Assembly (NCBI GenBank): GCA_030744625.1
Contig: JASLQF010000001.1
Coordinates: forward strand, 1-64,000
DNA from: Rhodospirillales bacterium
Lineage (GTDB): Bacteria > Pseudomonadota > Alphaproteobacteria > Rhodospirillales > JASLQF01
Length of the DNA stretch: 64,000 nucleotides
Direction: 5' to 3'
The notes under the pieces are model-generated. The model made no database searches. It was not told the origin of the DNA and worked only from the letters and a program-made list of their open reading frames with translations. This document shows, one piece after another, positions 28,086 to 36,628 of this stretch. Within the stretch, counting starts at the first letter, position 1. Every line of letters starts with the position of its first letter. The translations under genes were made by a program, and so were the position numbers.

Positions 28086-29306
28086 ATGGTCGATCGTCTG
28101 AACGACGCGCGCCTCCTTATATACAGCCACGATACCTTCGGCCTCGGCCACCTGCGCCGCTGCCGCACCATCGCCCACGCCCTGGTCGAACAGTTCAAGG
28201 GGCTGTCCGTCCTCATCCTCTCGGGCTCGCCCATTCTCGGCAGCTTCGATTTCCGCACCCGCGTCGATTACGTGAAGATCCCCAGCGTCATCAAGCTCCA
28301 CAACGGCCAGTACACGCCGCTCGGCCTTCACCTCGATCTCAAGAAGACCCTGGAAATCCGCGCTTCCATCATCCGTCACACGGCCGAGGTGTTCGAGCCC
28401 GACCTGCTCATCGTCGACAAGGAGCCCCTCGGGCTGAAAGGCGAGGTCGCCGAGACCCTGACCATGCTCAAGAAGCGCGGCACCAGCCTCGTGCTCGGCC
28501 TGCGCGACGTCATGGACGAACCCACGCTGCTGCGCCGCGAGTGGGAAGGGCGCAACGTCATCCCCGTGCTTCGCGACCTCTATGACGAAATCTGGGTTTA
28601 CGGCCTGTCCGAAATCTGGGACCCCCTGGCCGATTTGGAGGTCCCCGCCGGCGTGCGCCGCAAGATGGTCTATACGGGCTTTCTGCCGAGGACGGTCTCC
28701 AGGAACCCACAGGTCACCCCCACCGTGCGCATGGACGAGCCCTACCTGCTGGTCACCGCCGGCGGCGGCGGCGACGGCGACGTTCTCATGGATTGGGTGC
28801 TGCGCGCCTACGAATACGACCCGGATCTCCCCTATGCCGCCCTCCTCGTGCTCGGCCCGTTCATGCGCCCGGAGACGCAAAGACACTTTCAAGAGCGGGT
28901 GAACCGTCAATCGCGGGTCAAGACCATCACCTTCGACAGCCACATGGAGATATTGCTCGCCGAGTCGGCGGGCGTCGTCGCCATGGGGGGCTACAACACG
29001 TTCTGCGAGATCCTCTCCTTCGACAAGCGCGCCGTGATCGTCCCGCGCTCGAAGCCCAGGCGCGAGCAATTGATCCGCGCCACTCGCGCCGACGACCTGA
29101 ACCTCGCCAAAATGCTCAGTGCCGACGGCGCGCGAGACGCCCGCATCATGGCCGACGCCCTGCGCGCGCTGCCCGCTCAGCGTCTTCCTTCCGAGGTCTC
29201 GATGCCGGGCCTGCTCGGCGGGCTGGACATCGTCAGCCGCCGTTTCGAGAACCGCATGTCGGACCGCCCTGTCGAGGAAACGACGCTCCTGCGGGAACAG
29301 GTGTAA
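28086..29306 (+). CDS. MurG/GT28-like predicted glycosyltransferase (COG4671 type), first copy
   Basis: A 406-residue GT-B protein of the COG4671 type. The N-terminal YSHDTFGLGHLRRCRTIAHAL resembles the acceptor side of MurG-like enzymes. The C-terminal MGGYNTFCEILSFDKRAVIVPR resembles their UDP-sugar side. A Gly-rich TAGGGGDGDVLMDWV links the domains. No signal or membrane helix is present. The ATG at 28086 has a strong purine-rich ribosome site; ATG 28062 is less likely. It heads a six-gene run (gaps of 9 to -10 bp). A paralogue of the same architecture lies at 32304. The reaction is unknown. Confidence 0.82.
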   Translation: MVDRLNDARLLIYSHDTFGLGHLRRCRTIAHALVEQFKGLSVLILSGSPILGSFDFRTRVDYVKIPSVIKLHNGQYTPLGLHLDLKKTLEIRASIIRHTAEVFEPDLLIVDKEPLGLKGEVAETLTMLKKRGTSLVLGLRDVMDEPTLLRREWEGRNVIPVLRDLYDEIWVYGLSEIWDPLADLEVPAGVRRKMVYTGFLPRTVSRNPQVTPTVRMDEPYLLVTAGGGGDGDVLMDWVLRAYEYDPDLPYAALLVLGPFMRPETQRHFQERVNRQSRVKTITFDSHMEILLAESAGVVAMGGYNTFCEILSFDKRAVIVPRSKPRREQLIRATRADDLNLAKMLSADGARDARIMADALRALPAQRLPSEVSMPGLLGGLDIVSRRFENRMSDRPVEETTLLREQV

Positions 29307-29315
29307 GAGTCCGGC

Positions 29316-30566
29316 GTGTCCGGAACCATCGCCTTTGTCCTGAAGGGCTACCCGCGGCTCTCCGAGACTTTCATCGCCCAGGAAATCCTCGCCCTCGAGA
29401 AGCGCGGCCTTGACATCCACATCTATTCCCTGCGCCGCCCGACAGATCCGCATCGCCACCCCGTCCACGGGGAAATCGGCGCCTCGGTCAGCTACCTGCC
29501 GGAATACCTGCACCACGAACCCCGGCGCGTGGCGCGCGCCTGGCTGGCGGCGCGGCGGCTACCCGGCTACCGCGCGGCGCTTGCCGTCTGGCTCGGCGAT
29601 CTTGGCCGCGAACCGACGCGAAACCGCGTCCGCCGATTCGGCCAGGCCCTGGTTCTGGCCGCCGAGTTGGGCACCGGCGTGCGCCACCTGCACGCCCATT
29701 TTCTCCACACGCCGGCCTCTGTGGCGCGCTATGCCAGCCTGCTCACCGGCTTGCCGTGGAGCTGTTCGGCCCACGCCAAGGACATCTGGACGACGCCGGA
29801 ATGGGAGAAGCGGGAAAAGCTCGCCGGCCTCGAATGGCTGGCCGCGTGCTCGCGCGCCGCCCGCGACCATCTGGCGGCCCTGGCCACCGACCCCGGGCGG
29901 GTGCACCTCGCCTACCACGGCCTCGATTTCCAGCGCTTCCCCAGGCCCGGCGGCACGCGTCCGGAACGCGACGGCGCGGACGGCGACGATCCGGTAGTCA
30001 TCCTGGCGGTGGGCCGGGCGGTGGAAAAGAAGGGCTTCGACGTACTGCTGGCGGCGCTCGCCGGTCTGCCCCGGCACCTGCACTGGCGCCTCGTCCACGT
30101 CGGCGGTGGGGCCCTCATGTCCGGCCTCGAGGACCAGGCCAGGGCGGGCGGCATCGCCGAGCGCGTCACATGGGCTGGTGCCCTGGACCACGACGCGGTG
30201 ATCGCTCATTACGGCGCGGCGGACCTATTCGTGCTGCCGAGCCGCGTCGCCGCCGACGGCGACCGCGACGGCCTGCCCAACGTACTGATGGAGGCGCAGA
30301 GTCAGGGCCTGGCCTGCCTGTCGACGTGGGTGTCGGCGGTCCCCGAGGTCATCGAGGACGGGCACACCGGCGTCCTGGTCGCGCCCGACGACGAACGGGC
30401 GTTGGCGGCGGCCCTGCAACGCCTGATCGCCGACCCCCGACTGCGCGCCCGTCTCGGCGCCGAGGGGTGCCGGCGGGTGCGCGCCGAGTTCTCGCACGAG
30501 CCCGGCATCGCCAGCCTGCTGGCCCGTTTCAACGGAGAGACCGACGACGTTCGGCGATGCGCATAG
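29316..30566 (+). CDS. Glycosyltransferase family 4 protein, first copy
   Basis: A 416-residue GT-B glycosyltransferase. The start (IAFVLKGYPRLSETFIAQEI) is that of the colanic-acid/exopolysaccharide WcaL-like branch of GT4. The HAHFLHTPASVARYASLLTG segment and the C-terminal donor-binding ADLFVLPSRVAADGDRDGLP followed by NVLMEAQSQGLACLSTWVSA carry the EX7E-like acidic residues. It is predicted cytoplasmic, transferring a sugar from a nucleotide donor to a lipid-linked or soluble acceptor. The gene starts 9 bp after its upstream neighbour and overlaps the next by 10 bp. The start codon is GTG at 29316. Confidence 0.9.
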   Translation: MSGTIAFVLKGYPRLSETFIAQEILALEKRGLDIHIYSLRRPTDPHRHPVHGEIGASVSYLPEYLHHEPRRVARAWLAARRLPGYRAALAVWLGDLGREPTRNRVRRFGQALVLAAELGTGVRHLHAHFLHTPASVARYASLLTGLPWSCSAHAKDIWTTPEWEKREKLAGLEWLAACSRAARDHLAALATDPGRVHLAYHGLDFQRFPRPGGTRPERDGADGDDPVVILAVGRAVEKKGFDVLLAALAGLPRHLHWRLVHVGGGALMSGLEDQARAGGIAERVTWAGALDHDAVIAHYGAADLFVLPSRVAADGDRDGLPNVLMEAQSQGLACLSTWVSAVPEVIEDGHTGVLVAPDDERALAAALQRLIADPRLRARLGAEGCRRVRAEFSHEPGIASLLARFNGETDDVRRCA

Positions 30567-31717
30567 CCTTCTATGCCCCCATGAAGCCGCCAGACCACCC
30601 GACGCCGTCGGGAGATTGGCGGATCGCGCGGTTGTTGATGGCGGCCCTGCGTCTGGCCGGCCACCAGGTGGAGACGGCCTCGCGGCTGCGCAGTTGGGAG
30701 GGTGCCGGCGACGCCTCCGCTCAAGCCCGCGTGCGAAGGCTCGGCGAGCGCCTGGCGCGGCGCCTGATCGGCCGCTACCGGGCGCGCCCGGCCTCCCGGC
30801 GTCCCGACGCCTGGCTCACCTACAACCTCTACCACAAGGCGCCGGACTGGCTTGGCCCGGCGGTGGCCGACGCCCTCTCCATCCCCTACCTGGTGGCCGG
30901 CGCCTCGGTGGCCCCCAAGCAGGCCGGCGGCCCCTGGTCCGCCGGCCACGCGGCGACCACCGCCGCCATCAGGCGCGCCGACGCGGTCATTCGCATCAAT
31001 TCGGACGACGAGGAATGCGTGCGGCCCCTTTTGAACGGTGGCGCGCGCCTCGTCCCGCTAAGCCCGTTCATCGATACCGCCCCCTTCGCCGCCGCGGCGC
31101 GGCACCGCGCCGCGCATCGCGACGACCTGGCGCGCCGCTTCGGCCTCGACGCGGGAGTTCCCTGGCTGCTCACCGTCGCCATGATGCGCGACGGCGACAA
31201 GCTGGCCTCCTACCGCATACTTGCCGAAGCCCTCGCCGGGCTGGCCGGGCACCCCTGGAACCTGCTGGTGGCCGGCGACGGTCCGGCGCGCCCCGCCGTC
31301 GAGGCGGCGCTGGCCACTGCCTCCCTCGGCGCCGGCCGCGCGTTCTTCGCCGGGCAGCTGGCGACCGACGACCTGCCCGCCATTTACGCGGCCTGCGACC
31401 TGTGCCTGTGGCCCGGCATCAACGAAGCCCTCGGCATGACGTATCTGGAGGCGCACGCGGCGGGCGTGGCGGTAGTGGCGGGGGGTTCGCGTGGCGTCGG
31501 CGACATCGTCGCCGACGGCGAGACCGGGCTGCTGCCCCCGGTCGGCGACGGCGGCGCATTCCGCCGCGCGGTGGGCGAGCTGCTGAGCGATGCCGCCCGC
31601 CGCCGCCGCATGGGCGAGGCGGCCCTGGCCAAGGCGGCGGACCGTCACGACATCGCCCAGGCGGCACGCCTGCTCGATGGGGCGCTCGACGTGGCCACGC
31701 GAAGCCGCCGGCCATGA
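30557..31717 (+). CDS. Glycosyltransferase family 4 protein, second copy
   Basis: A 386-residue GT-B glycosyltransferase. The N-terminus (MRIAFYAPMKPPDHPTPSGD) has the pattern of GT4 enzymes. The donor site reads CDLCLWPGINEALGMTYLEA, with both Glu residues of the EX7E motif, and GGSRGVGDIVADGETG. It differs clearly from the preceding GT4, so the two are not recent duplicates. ATG 30557 overlaps the previous gene by 10 bp, and the stop overlaps the phosphatase gene by 4 bp. The open frame extends far upstream, but that part is a shadow of the previous gene. Confidence 0.9.
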   Translation: MRIAFYAPMKPPDHPTPSGDWRIARLLMAALRLAGHQVETASRLRSWEGAGDASAQARVRRLGERLARRLIGRYRARPASRRPDAWLTYNLYHKAPDWLGPAVADALSIPYLVAGASVAPKQAGGPWSAGHAATTAAIRRADAVIRINSDDEECVRPLLNGGARLVPLSPFIDTAPFAAAARHRAAHRDDLARRFGLDAGVPWLLTVAMMRDGDKLASYRILAEALAGLAGHPWNLLVAGDGPARPAVEAALATASLGAGRAFFAGQLATDDLPAIYAACDLCLWPGINEALGMTYLEAHAAGVAVVAGGSRGVGDIVADGETGLLPPVGDGGAFRRAVGELLSDAARRRRMGEAALAKAADRHDIAQAARLLDGALDVATRSRRP

Positions 31718-32304
31718 CGTCGCTCGCCGTCATTCGCCATGGCTCCACGGCCTGGAACGAGGACAAGCGCCTGCAGGGCCGTGCCGACGTGACCCTGAGT
31801 GCCGCCGGCCGCGCCGCCGTCGCCGCCTGGCGGCTGCCCTTCGAGACAGCCGGCTTCGCCTGGACGTCGAGCCCGCTGCGCCGTGCCGTGGAGACGGCGG
31901 AGATCCTCGGCGCCCGAAACCTGGTCACCGAGCCCCGCCTCACGGAAATGGACTGGGGCGTCTGGGAGGGACGCCGCCTCGCCGAGCTGCGCCGGGAGCT
32001 GGGCGCGGCCATGGCCGAGAACGAGGCGCGGGGGCTGGATTTTCAGGCCCCCGGCGGCGAGAGCCCGCGTCAGGTTCAGGAGCGCCTGGCGCCCTGGCTC
32101 GGCGAAGTGGCGGCGCGCGGGGAACCCACCCTGGCCGTCACCCACAAGGGCGTGATCCGGGCGCTGCTGGCGCTGGCCACCGGCTGGACCATGACCGGGG
32201 AGGCGCCGGCCAAAGCGGGACGGGCGGCGGCTCACCTGTTTCGTCTCGATGGGGCGGGGAACATCGAGGTCGAGCGCCTCGACATGGCGCTGGACCCCGG
32301 CTGA
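31714..32304 (+). CDS. Histidine phosphatase family protein (phosphoglycerate mutase-like)
   Basis: A 196-residue branch-1 histidine phosphatase. The catalytic RHG triad is at residues 8-10 (IRHGSTAWNEDKRLQG), the acid Glu lies near 78 (EMDWGVWEGR), and the second His lies in LAVTHKGVIRAL near 147. In a glycan operon such enzymes may dephosphorylate sugar phosphates or polyprenyl-linked intermediates, comparable in context to heptose or galactose phosphatases. The substrate cannot be read from the sequence. It is coupled to both neighbours (ATGA overlap upstream, TGATG downstream). Confidence 0.9.
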   Translation: MTSLAVIRHGSTAWNEDKRLQGRADVTLSAAGRAAVAAWRLPFETAGFAWTSSPLRRAVETAEILGARNLVTEPRLTEMDWGVWEGRRLAELRRELGAAMAENEARGLDFQAPGGESPRQVQERLAPWLGEVAARGEPTLAVTHKGVIRALLALATGWTMTGEAPAKAGRAAAHLFRLDGAGNIEVERLDMALDPG

Positions 32305-33473
32305 TGGCCGGCCGCGTTTTCCTCTACGTGCAGCACCTGCTCGGCATCGGCCACCTGCAGCGGGCGGCCCGTCTGGCCAAGGCCATGGCCGCCGCCGGGC
32401 TCGACGTCGACTTGGTATCCGGCGGCGGCGCAGTACCCTTCCTCGACACCGGAGGCGCCGCCCTCTGCCAGTTGCCTCCCCTCAAGGCCGGCGCCGGCGG
32501 TTTCGGCGACCTGGTCGACGAGGCCGGCCAGCCCGCCGGCGAGGCATTGATGGAAGAGCGGCGGCGGCGCCTTTTGGCTTTCTTCGGCGAACGCCGCCCC
32601 GATGCCGTGATCGTCGAGACGTTCCCCTTCGGCCGCCGCCAGATGCGCTTCGAGGTGCTGGCCTTCCTGGAGGCGGCGCGCCGCGCCGATCCCCGGCCCC
32701 TGGTGATTTCCTCGGTGCGCGATATCCTGCAGGCCAAGCGCAAGCCGGGACGCGACGCCGAAGCCGCCGATTGGGCCGAGACCTATTTCGACTTCGTGCT
32801 GGTGCACGGCGACGCGCGCTTCGCCGCCTTCGAGGAAACCTTCCCCGAGGCGGCACGCATCGCCGGGAAACTTCATTACACTGGCCTCATCGCCAATGCG
32901 CCGGCGGCGACCGGGGAAGCGGGGAGCGGTGAAATCCTGGTCTCGGCCGGGGGCGGCGCCGTCGGCGCCCGCTTGTTGCGAACGGCGATCGAGGCGCGCC
33001 CGCTTACCCGCTACGACGACGCGCCGTGGCGGCTTCTCGCCGGCCCCAACCTGGAGGCCGGCGTCTTCCAGGAGCTGCGGCGCGACGCCCCCGACGGTGT
33101 CGCCGTCGAGGCCTACCGGCCCGACTTCGCGGCGTTACTCGCCACCTGTGAGGTATCCGTTTCCCAGGGCGGCTACAATACGGTGGCCGACATCCTGGCC
33201 GCCGGGGCGCGCGCCGTCATCGTGCCCTACGGGGCGGACGGCGAGACCGAACAGACCCGGCGCGCCGAACGGCTCGCCGAACGCGGCCTGGCGCACGTGG
33301 TGGACGAGGACGCGCTTGCGCCCCACACCCTGGCCAGGGCGATCGACGCAGCCGCGACCATGACACCGCCCACCACACCCGGCATCGACCTCGATGGCGC
33401 CGCCAAGAGCGCCCGGCTGGTCGCCGCCTGGCTGGCGGCGCGCGACGATAAGGCGGCGCAGGCAAGCCCATGA
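32304..33473 (+). CDS. MurG/GT28-like predicted glycosyltransferase, second copy
   Basis: A 389-residue GT-B protein with the same plan as the gene at 28086: YVQHLLGIGHLQRAARLAKA at the N-terminus, the linker VSAGGGAVGARLL, and VSQGGYNTVADILAAGARAVI in the donor domain, followed by TEQTRRAERLAERGLAHVV. The identical layout but low overall identity suggests an old duplication or two related activities acting on successive sugars. Start and upstream stop overlap (TGATG), and the next gene overlaps by 4 bp. Confidence 0.83.
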   Translation: MAGRVFLYVQHLLGIGHLQRAARLAKAMAAAGLDVDLVSGGGAVPFLDTGGAALCQLPPLKAGAGGFGDLVDEAGQPAGEALMEERRRRLLAFFGERRPDAVIVETFPFGRRQMRFEVLAFLEAARRADPRPLVISSVRDILQAKRKPGRDAEAADWAETYFDFVLVHGDARFAAFEETFPEAARIAGKLHYTGLIANAPAATGEAGSGEILVSAGGGAVGARLLRTAIEARPLTRYDDAPWRLLAGPNLEAGVFQELRRDAPDGVAVEAYRPDFAALLATCEVSVSQGGYNTVADILAAGARAVIVPYGADGETEQTRRAERLAERGLAHVVDEDALAPHTLARAIDAAATMTPPTTPGIDLDGAAKSARLVAAWLAARDDKAAQASP

Positions 33474-34231
33474 GCACCGGCTGGGACGACCTGGAGCGCG
33501 AGCTCGACGCCTGGCAGGCGGCGGGGCGCGCCGCCACCCTGTGGTGGCGGGACGACGACGGGCGCGCCGCGACGCCTGCCCTGGATTCTCTGCTTGCCAT
33601 GGCCCGGGGCTCGGGCACCCCCCTCGCCCTTGCCGTCATCCCGGCGGGCGCCGGGGCTTCCCTTGCCGAACGGTTGGCCGGCGAGCCCCTTGTCGCCATC
33701 GTGCAGCACGGTTTCGACCACGCCGACCACGCCCGGCCGGGCGACAAGAAGATCGAGCTTGCTCCGCACCGCCCCCTCGACGGGATGCGGGGCGCCCTCG
33801 CCGACGGCCGGGAACGGCTGCAGGCCCTGTTCGGCGGCCGCGCCCTTGCCGTGCTGGTACCGCCGTGGAACCGCGTCGCCGACGCCGTGGTCGATGCCCT
33901 TCCCGCCATCGGGTTCACCGGCCTCTCGGCGTTCGGGCCACGCGCCAAGGCAATAGCGGCACCGGGCGTTCGTGCCGCCAACGCGCACGTCGACATCATC
34001 GACTGGCGGGGAGGACGCGGATTCGTCGGCGAAAGCGATGCCCTCGCCCAGGCGGTACGCCATCTGCGCGCCCGCCGCACCGGCCAAGCCGATGGCGATG
34101 AGCCCACCGGCCTGATGACCCACCACCTGGACCACGACGCCGAGTGTTGGGATTTCATCGAGGCCTTCGTGGCCCGCACCTCGGCCCATGCGGCGGCGCG
34201 CTGGTTGAGCGCCGAGGCGATTTTCGACTGA
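33470..34231 (+). CDS. Polysaccharide deacetylase-like protein
   Basis: A 253-residue NodB/CE4-like protein without a signal peptide. Motif 1 is WWRDDDG (D28-D30), motif 2 QHGFDHADH supplies metal-binding His residues, motif 3 is VPPWNR, and late MTHHLDHD supplies the remaining His. It would remove an acetyl group from an N-acetyl sugar, but the cytoplasmic location points to a small intermediate rather than a mature polymer. As the last gene of the operon it overlaps its neighbour by 4 bp. It is convergent with the methyltransferase gene, whose stop is 3 bp away. Confidence 0.84.
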   Translation: MSTGWDDLERELDAWQAAGRAATLWWRDDDGRAATPALDSLLAMARGSGTPLALAVIPAGAGASLAERLAGEPLVAIVQHGFDHADHARPGDKKIELAPHRPLDGMRGALADGRERLQALFGGRALAVLVPPWNRVADAVVDALPAIGFTGLSAFGPRAKAIAAPGVRAANAHVDIIDWRGGRGFVGESDALAQAVRHLRARRTGQADGDEPTGLMTHHLDHDAECWDFIEAFVARTSAHAAARWLSAEAIFD

Positions 34232-34234
34232 GGT

Positions 34235-34717
34235 CTATTCCACCCGGTACATGAAATAGGGCCAGCGCGCGCCGAGGGGCAGATCGAGCGCCGCCCACCC
34301 CTCGCCGTCCATGGCGCGGTCGGTGGCGACGATGGCGCCGGGCGCCAGACACTCTGCGAGGCTTGCCGCCACCGCCGCCGCCAGTTCGGTGTCGGCGGCG
34401 CGGTCATCGCTGCCGATGTCGGCATGGGCGAGGGCCGCCGCTCCGATGGTGGCCGCCACCCGGGGCAGGGTGTCGCGGAAGTCACCGAGGATGAGGTGGG
34501 CGCCATCGGGCACCAGGGCGGGCGGCGCGTGCACGTCGCGGTCGAAGGTGAAAATCTCGCGGTCGGGGAGCAACTCGCGCAGGTGGTCGTAGGTGCGTCC
34601 CTTGCCGAGGCCGATTTCGAGGACCGGCCCCGCCACCCCCTCGATCAGGCGTGCCGCGGCGTCCAGGCACAAGCCCTGGGTGATCAGCCGTTCGGCCATG
34701 TGGGTGAGGCGGCTCAC
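34235..34717 (-). CDS. Class I SAM-dependent methyltransferase (PF12692-like)
   Basis: A 160-residue methyltransferase. Motif I is VLEIGLGKGRTYDHLRELL, with an acidic end of strand 2 in IFTFDRDVHAP. The C-terminal WPYFMYRVE is typical of a small alphaproteobacterial family annotated as S-adenosylmethionine methyltransferase. The length is normal for that family. The target is unknown. It is on the opposite strand to the glycan operon and ends 3 bp from it, so it is not part of that transcript. The start 34717 follows GGAACGATGCG. Confidence 0.8.
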   Translation of the reverse strand: MSRLTHMAERLITQGLCLDAAARLIEGVAGPVLEIGLGKGRTYDHLRELLPDREIFTFDRDVHAPPALVPDGAHLILGDFRDTLPRVAATIGAAALAHADIGSDDRAADTELAAAVAASLAECLAPGAIVATDRAMDGEGWAALDLPLGARWPYFMYRVE

Positions 34718-34856
34718 CGCATCGTTCCTCCAACGCCTCGTTCGGTGATGGCGGCGCGTCCCGCCACGCGGGGAGCGGAGCGTCGTTGGCAGGCACCGCC
34801 GCCGCCGTTAAACTGCGCTTCCCTCGCGCCCGTTCAGGTTAGGGAAACCCACGCGT

Positions 34857-35639
34857 ATGGTCCAGGCCTCGCTCAAGAAGCTCGCCTACCGCTTCGGCTA
34901 CGACTTCACCATGAGAAAGCTGCCGCAGTATGACACCATGCGGCGCCGCCTCGGCATTCCCCGCGACATGGACCCGGCGTTCGCCGACATCTGCGAAAAG
35001 GCGGCGCCCTTCACCATGACCTCGGTGGAGCGCATGTACGCCCTTTACGAGGGCGTCAAGCACGTGGTGGCGCGGAACGTGCCGGGCGATCTGGTGGAGT
35101 GCGGGGTGTGGCAGGGGGGAAGCTCCATGGTCATGGCCCTGACCCTGGCGGCGCTCGGCGACACCTCGCGCAAGATCCACCTGTACGACACCTTCGCCGG
35201 CATGACGCGCCCCGGCGAGGTCGACCGGCGGGCCCGTGACGGCGCCGAGCAGATATCGCGCTGGCAGTACTTCCAGCGCGGCGACCACAACGAATGGTGC
35301 TACGCCAGCCTCGCCGAAGTGCGAACCAACATGGCAAGCACGGGATATCCCGCCGACAAGCTGGTCTTCGTCGAGGGCAAGGTCGAGGACACGTTGCCGG
35401 CCGGCGCGCCGGCGGCGGTGGCGCTCCTGCGCCTCGATACCGACTGGTACCAATCGACCCGCCACGAACTCGAACACCTGTATCCCAGGCTGTCGGCGGG
35501 TGGCGTGCTGGTCCTCGACGACTACGGGTCCTTCGAGGGGGCGCGCAAGGCCGTCGACGAGTATTTCGCGGAAAACGGCGTCGGGCTTTACCTGCACCGG
35601 GTCGATTCGACGGGGCGCATCGCCATATTGCCCGGCTAG
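34857..35639 (+). CDS. TylF/MycF-family O-methyltransferase
   Basis: A 260-residue protein of the macrocin-O-methyltransferase family. It has PGDLVECGVWQGGSSMVMAL (SAM motif I), IHLYDTFAGMTRP, LLRLDTDWYQSTRHELEHLY and the metal-binding VLVLDDYGSFEGARKAVDEY. Family members methylate sugar hydroxyls in macrolides or in cell-surface glycans, using Mg2+. The neighbourhood of glycosyltransferases suggests a sugar acceptor here too. The ATG at 34857 is 139 bp downstream of the divergent methyltransferase start. The repeat region begins 30 bp after its stop. Confidence 0.88.
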   Translation: MVQASLKKLAYRFGYDFTMRKLPQYDTMRRRLGIPRDMDPAFADICEKAAPFTMTSVERMYALYEGVKHVVARNVPGDLVECGVWQGGSSMVMALTLAALGDTSRKIHLYDTFAGMTRPGEVDRRARDGAEQISRWQYFQRGDHNEWCYASLAEVRTNMASTGYPADKLVFVEGKVEDTLPAGAPAAVALLRLDTDWYQSTRHELEHLYPRLSAGGVLVLDDYGSFEGARKAVDEYFAENGVGLYLHRVDSTGRIAILPG

Positions 35640-35657
35640 TGTCCTGGATCAGGGGAG

Positions 35658-35744
35658 ATTAAGGTGGTGGATTAAGGTGACATGATACTTAATTCACGGT
35701 GTGGAGATAATTAAGTATCATGTCACCTTAATTCACCTTAATTC
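35658..35744. repeat. REP-like palindromic repeat, copy 1
   Basis: A perfect inverted repeat of 24 bases: left arm 35671-35694 (core GGTGACATGATACTTAATT), right arm 35709-35732, with a 14-base loop (CACGGTGTGGAGAT). Extra half units (ATTAAGGTGG and CACCTTAATT) flank it. The same arms and loop start recur at 48162-48356. The cruciform could end transcripts from both sides or be a target of a REP-associated transposase. Confidence 0.85.
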
Positions 35745-35766
35745 TCGTTCATACCCCTCTCTATAT

Positions 35767-36276
35767 TCAGCCTTTCGATAATCCATGCCACCAGTCCCGC
35801 ATGGCTTCCTGGGTATAGGGCAGGGTCGCGCCCAAACCGCCGCATTGGCGCCGCCAGATATCGAGGGCCGGTTCGGGTACGGCGATCAGCAGCGGAATTC
35901 CCTCGGTGATAATTTGCATGATCTCATCGAGCAGCCCCTCGCCCATTTGTTCCTGATCACCGAACTTTTCGATCACCACCAGGTCCGGACGCGTCCGGAT
36001 GGCGTCGCGCAGAACGGCCGAGGTCTCCGCCAAGTTAGCGACATCCAGTCCGCATTCCTTTTCGTCGGCCATCGGTCGCTTGATGGGAATGCGATGGCCG
36101 GAGGATATATCCACCGAATCGATGGTCCTGCTTCCATCACCGGGATCAAGGCGGCTTTCCTGGAGAATCCCGGCCACCGAAATCAGCTCGGCCTTGAGGC
36201 TCGAGACAAATTCAGGCAGCGCCGATTTATCCGTTTGCTTGGGCGTATAGATCACCGCGGCGAAGGCGACTGTCAT
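35767..36276 (-). CDS. DUF2478 family protein
   Basis: A 169-residue soluble protein. The pattern AGILQESR, IPIKRPMADEKECGLDVANLAE, PDLVVIEKFGDQEQMGEGL and GIPLLIAVPEPALDIW is that of DUF2478, a family with an NTPase-like fold whose genes often lie near molybdenum or nitrogen-fixation genes. No Walker A motif is seen. Its exact role is unknown. ATG 36276 follows GGAAG; the frame extends 15 codons upstream without a ribosome site. An FNR-like box lies 160 bp upstream. Confidence 0.75.
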   Translation of the reverse strand: MTVAFAAVIYTPKQTDKSALPEFVSSLKAELISVAGILQESRLDPGDGSRTIDSVDISSGHRIPIKRPMADEKECGLDVANLAETSAVLRDAIRTRPDLVVIEKFGDQEQMGEGLLDEIMQIITEGIPLLIAVPEPALDIWRRQCGGLGATLPYTQEAMRDWWHGLSKG

Positions 36277-36628
36277 GCGTTCTTCCGTTCCATCGTCTGT
36301 ACCGGTCGCTACGTATCCCACTCGATTTCACCAAAAGGAAGCTTAATCCCGTCGAACCCCTTTGGCCGACAGTTGCCGAATGACCTCCAGGCTCATGGAG
36401 GGAGCACCCATTAAAGGATGGGCGGCACCGTCGCATTGACCTCAATCAAACGAAAAACAGCTAGATGAATTGCTGCTTCGGAACGAGGGTACGGTAAATA
36501 CCGAAATTCAGAACAGGAAAATGTCTACACATGACCGCCGCCGCGGCAGCGGCGAGGTCCCCGAGACCCAAACAACACCGCGGAATACACCTTGGCAGGC
36601 TGTCCGGTTTTCGGGGACCATCTCGTAC
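36277..36628. promoter_or_regulatory. Intergenic region with an FNR-like box
   Basis: These 352 bases lie between the start of the DUF2478 gene and the end of the MCP gene. TTGACCTCAATCAA at 36436-36449 matches TTGAT-N4-ATCAA except at one position. The stretch is AT-richer than most of the window. No gene was found. Confidence 0.4.

Noticed and set aside
29756-30556. Long upstream extension of the second GT4 gene frame
   Set aside because: The extension is an out-of-frame shadow of the first GT4 gene; the family N-terminus begins at 30557.
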